From assembly GCA_016293845.1 (NCBI GenBank), contig JAEDDH010000026.1, positions 1 through 48,615 of the forward strand: DNA of 48,615 bases. The letters are read 5' to 3'. Every line of letters starts with the position of its first letter. Within the stretch, counting starts at the first letter, position 1. The position numbers were made by a program, and so were the translations under genes. The stretch comes from Bacteroidales bacterium (GTDB lineage Bacteria; Bacteroidota; Bacteroidia; Bacteroidales; UBA3824). The notes beneath the pieces are model-generated. The model was given only the letters and a program-made list of their open reading frames with translations, ran no database searches and was not told the DNA's origin. Shown here one piece after another: positions 48,412 through 48,615 of this stretch.

Positions 48412-48494
48412 AAAAAAAGTTGAGGTATTAATGCCTGAAAATAAAAATGTTAAAGAATTTTGTAAAAAAAGTTTCAAAAAAACAGCGGCAAAAG

Positions 48495-48525
48495 TTTGTA
48501 GATACGAAAATGAGTTCTATCTTTG
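48495..48525 (+). promoter_or_regulatory. Promoter of the tRNA-Gly gene
   Basis: TTTG (48495-48498), 19 bases, then TATCTTTG (48518-48525), a perfect consensus. Transcription would start about 30 bases before the tRNA. Confidence 0.85.
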
Positions 48526-48561
48526 CACCGCGTTTGAGAAAAATAAGTTCTTTAACATAAT

Positions 48562-48615
48562 GCGGGAATAGCTCAGTTGGTAGAGCACAACCTTGCCAAG
48601 GTTGGGGTCGCGAGT
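48562..48615 (+). tRNA. tRNA-Gly (GCC anticodon), cut by the window end
   Basis: The sequence begins GCGGGAATAGCTCAGTTGGT and gives the acceptor strand GCGGGAA, D-arm and the anticodon stem-loop CAACC-TTGCCAA-GGTTG with anticodon GCC, which reads glycine codons GGC/GGT. The start of the variable region and T-arm (GGGTCGCGAGT) is present, then the window ends. About 54 of about 75 bases are seen. A consensus promoter lies upstream; other tRNA genes may follow outside the window. Confidence 0.95.

Noticed and set aside
1..48615. Mobile element or prophage
   Set aside because: No transposase, integrase, phage structural gene or long terminal repeats were found; the tRNA at the end shows no attached integrase in the window.

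Overview
The window looks like a chromosomal segment from a member of the Bacteroidota, most likely order Bacteroidales. The evidence is the promoter style (TTTG, 19-21 nt, TAnnTTTG, seen at many genes), the A-rich leaders with little Shine-Dalgarno signal, and the gene families: SusC/TonB-type receptor, PD40-OmpA proteins, BatA-like protein, PAS-LuxR regulator, archaeal-type prolyl-tRNA synthetase, and a Bacteroidetes-type AAA ATPase with a nuclease-like tail. I saw no transposase, integrase, phage gene or CRISPR array. The species cannot be named from the sequence alone.

Layout. 1-2457: accessory start, with a secreted zinc metalloprotease cut by the window edge, a small secreted protein, and a wreck of an outer-membrane protein gene. 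2464-7727: maf-pyrC-lipoprotein-mutS, tightly packed behind a consensus promoter. 7730-9220: a PD40-OmpA protein on the minus strand. 9221-9625: non-coding, with a 33-bp tandem array of inverted repeats. 9626-12593: two tandem paralogous lipoproteins, each followed by a near-identical terminator-promoter module, then a two-gene unit of unknown function. 12645-14806: rubrerythrin, a small peptidoglycan-binding-like protein and a secreted nuclease/phosphatase-fold lipoprotein. 14896-22737 (minus): TPR protein and two PorE-like TPR-PD40-OmpA proteins in one operon, then a kelch lipoprotein and a beta-barrel protein. 22895-24974 (minus): dnaN and era. 25040-26765 (minus): a decayed locus with a PAS-LuxR regulator and two lipoproteins, all broken by single-base frameshifts, around a palindrome placed like an activator site.

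26883-28427: two repeat-rich proteins of unknown function. 28446-33537 (minus): a nucleotide-sugar and chain-length operon (wzz-like, rmlA, rmlC, rmlB, ugd). 33632-39357: TonB-dependent receptor, hypothetical protein, BatA-like membrane protein, TM2 protein and DUF2752 protein. 39420-43337: AddB-like PD-(D/E)XK nuclease and a CPBP membrane protease. 43334-45603 (minus): diacylglycerol-kinase-like lipid kinase, then an array of five 20-bp palindromes at a 32-bp period, then an AAA ATPase whose promoter overlaps the last palindrome. 45616-46740 (minus): a secreted Tyr/His then Ser/His/Gly repeat protein. 46939-48615: proS and a tRNA-Gly cut by the window end.

Much of the window serves the envelope: outer-membrane anchoring through OmpA-like domains, surface polysaccharide precursors, lipoproteins and a TonB receptor. 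The most unusual element is the pairing of a helically phased palindrome array with the AAA ATPase, together with a second, orphan array of similar design at 9292-9382. The frameshifted LuxR-lipoprotein locus is the next most informative. Exact starts for several genes are inferred from signal peptides and promoters and are noted where uncertain.
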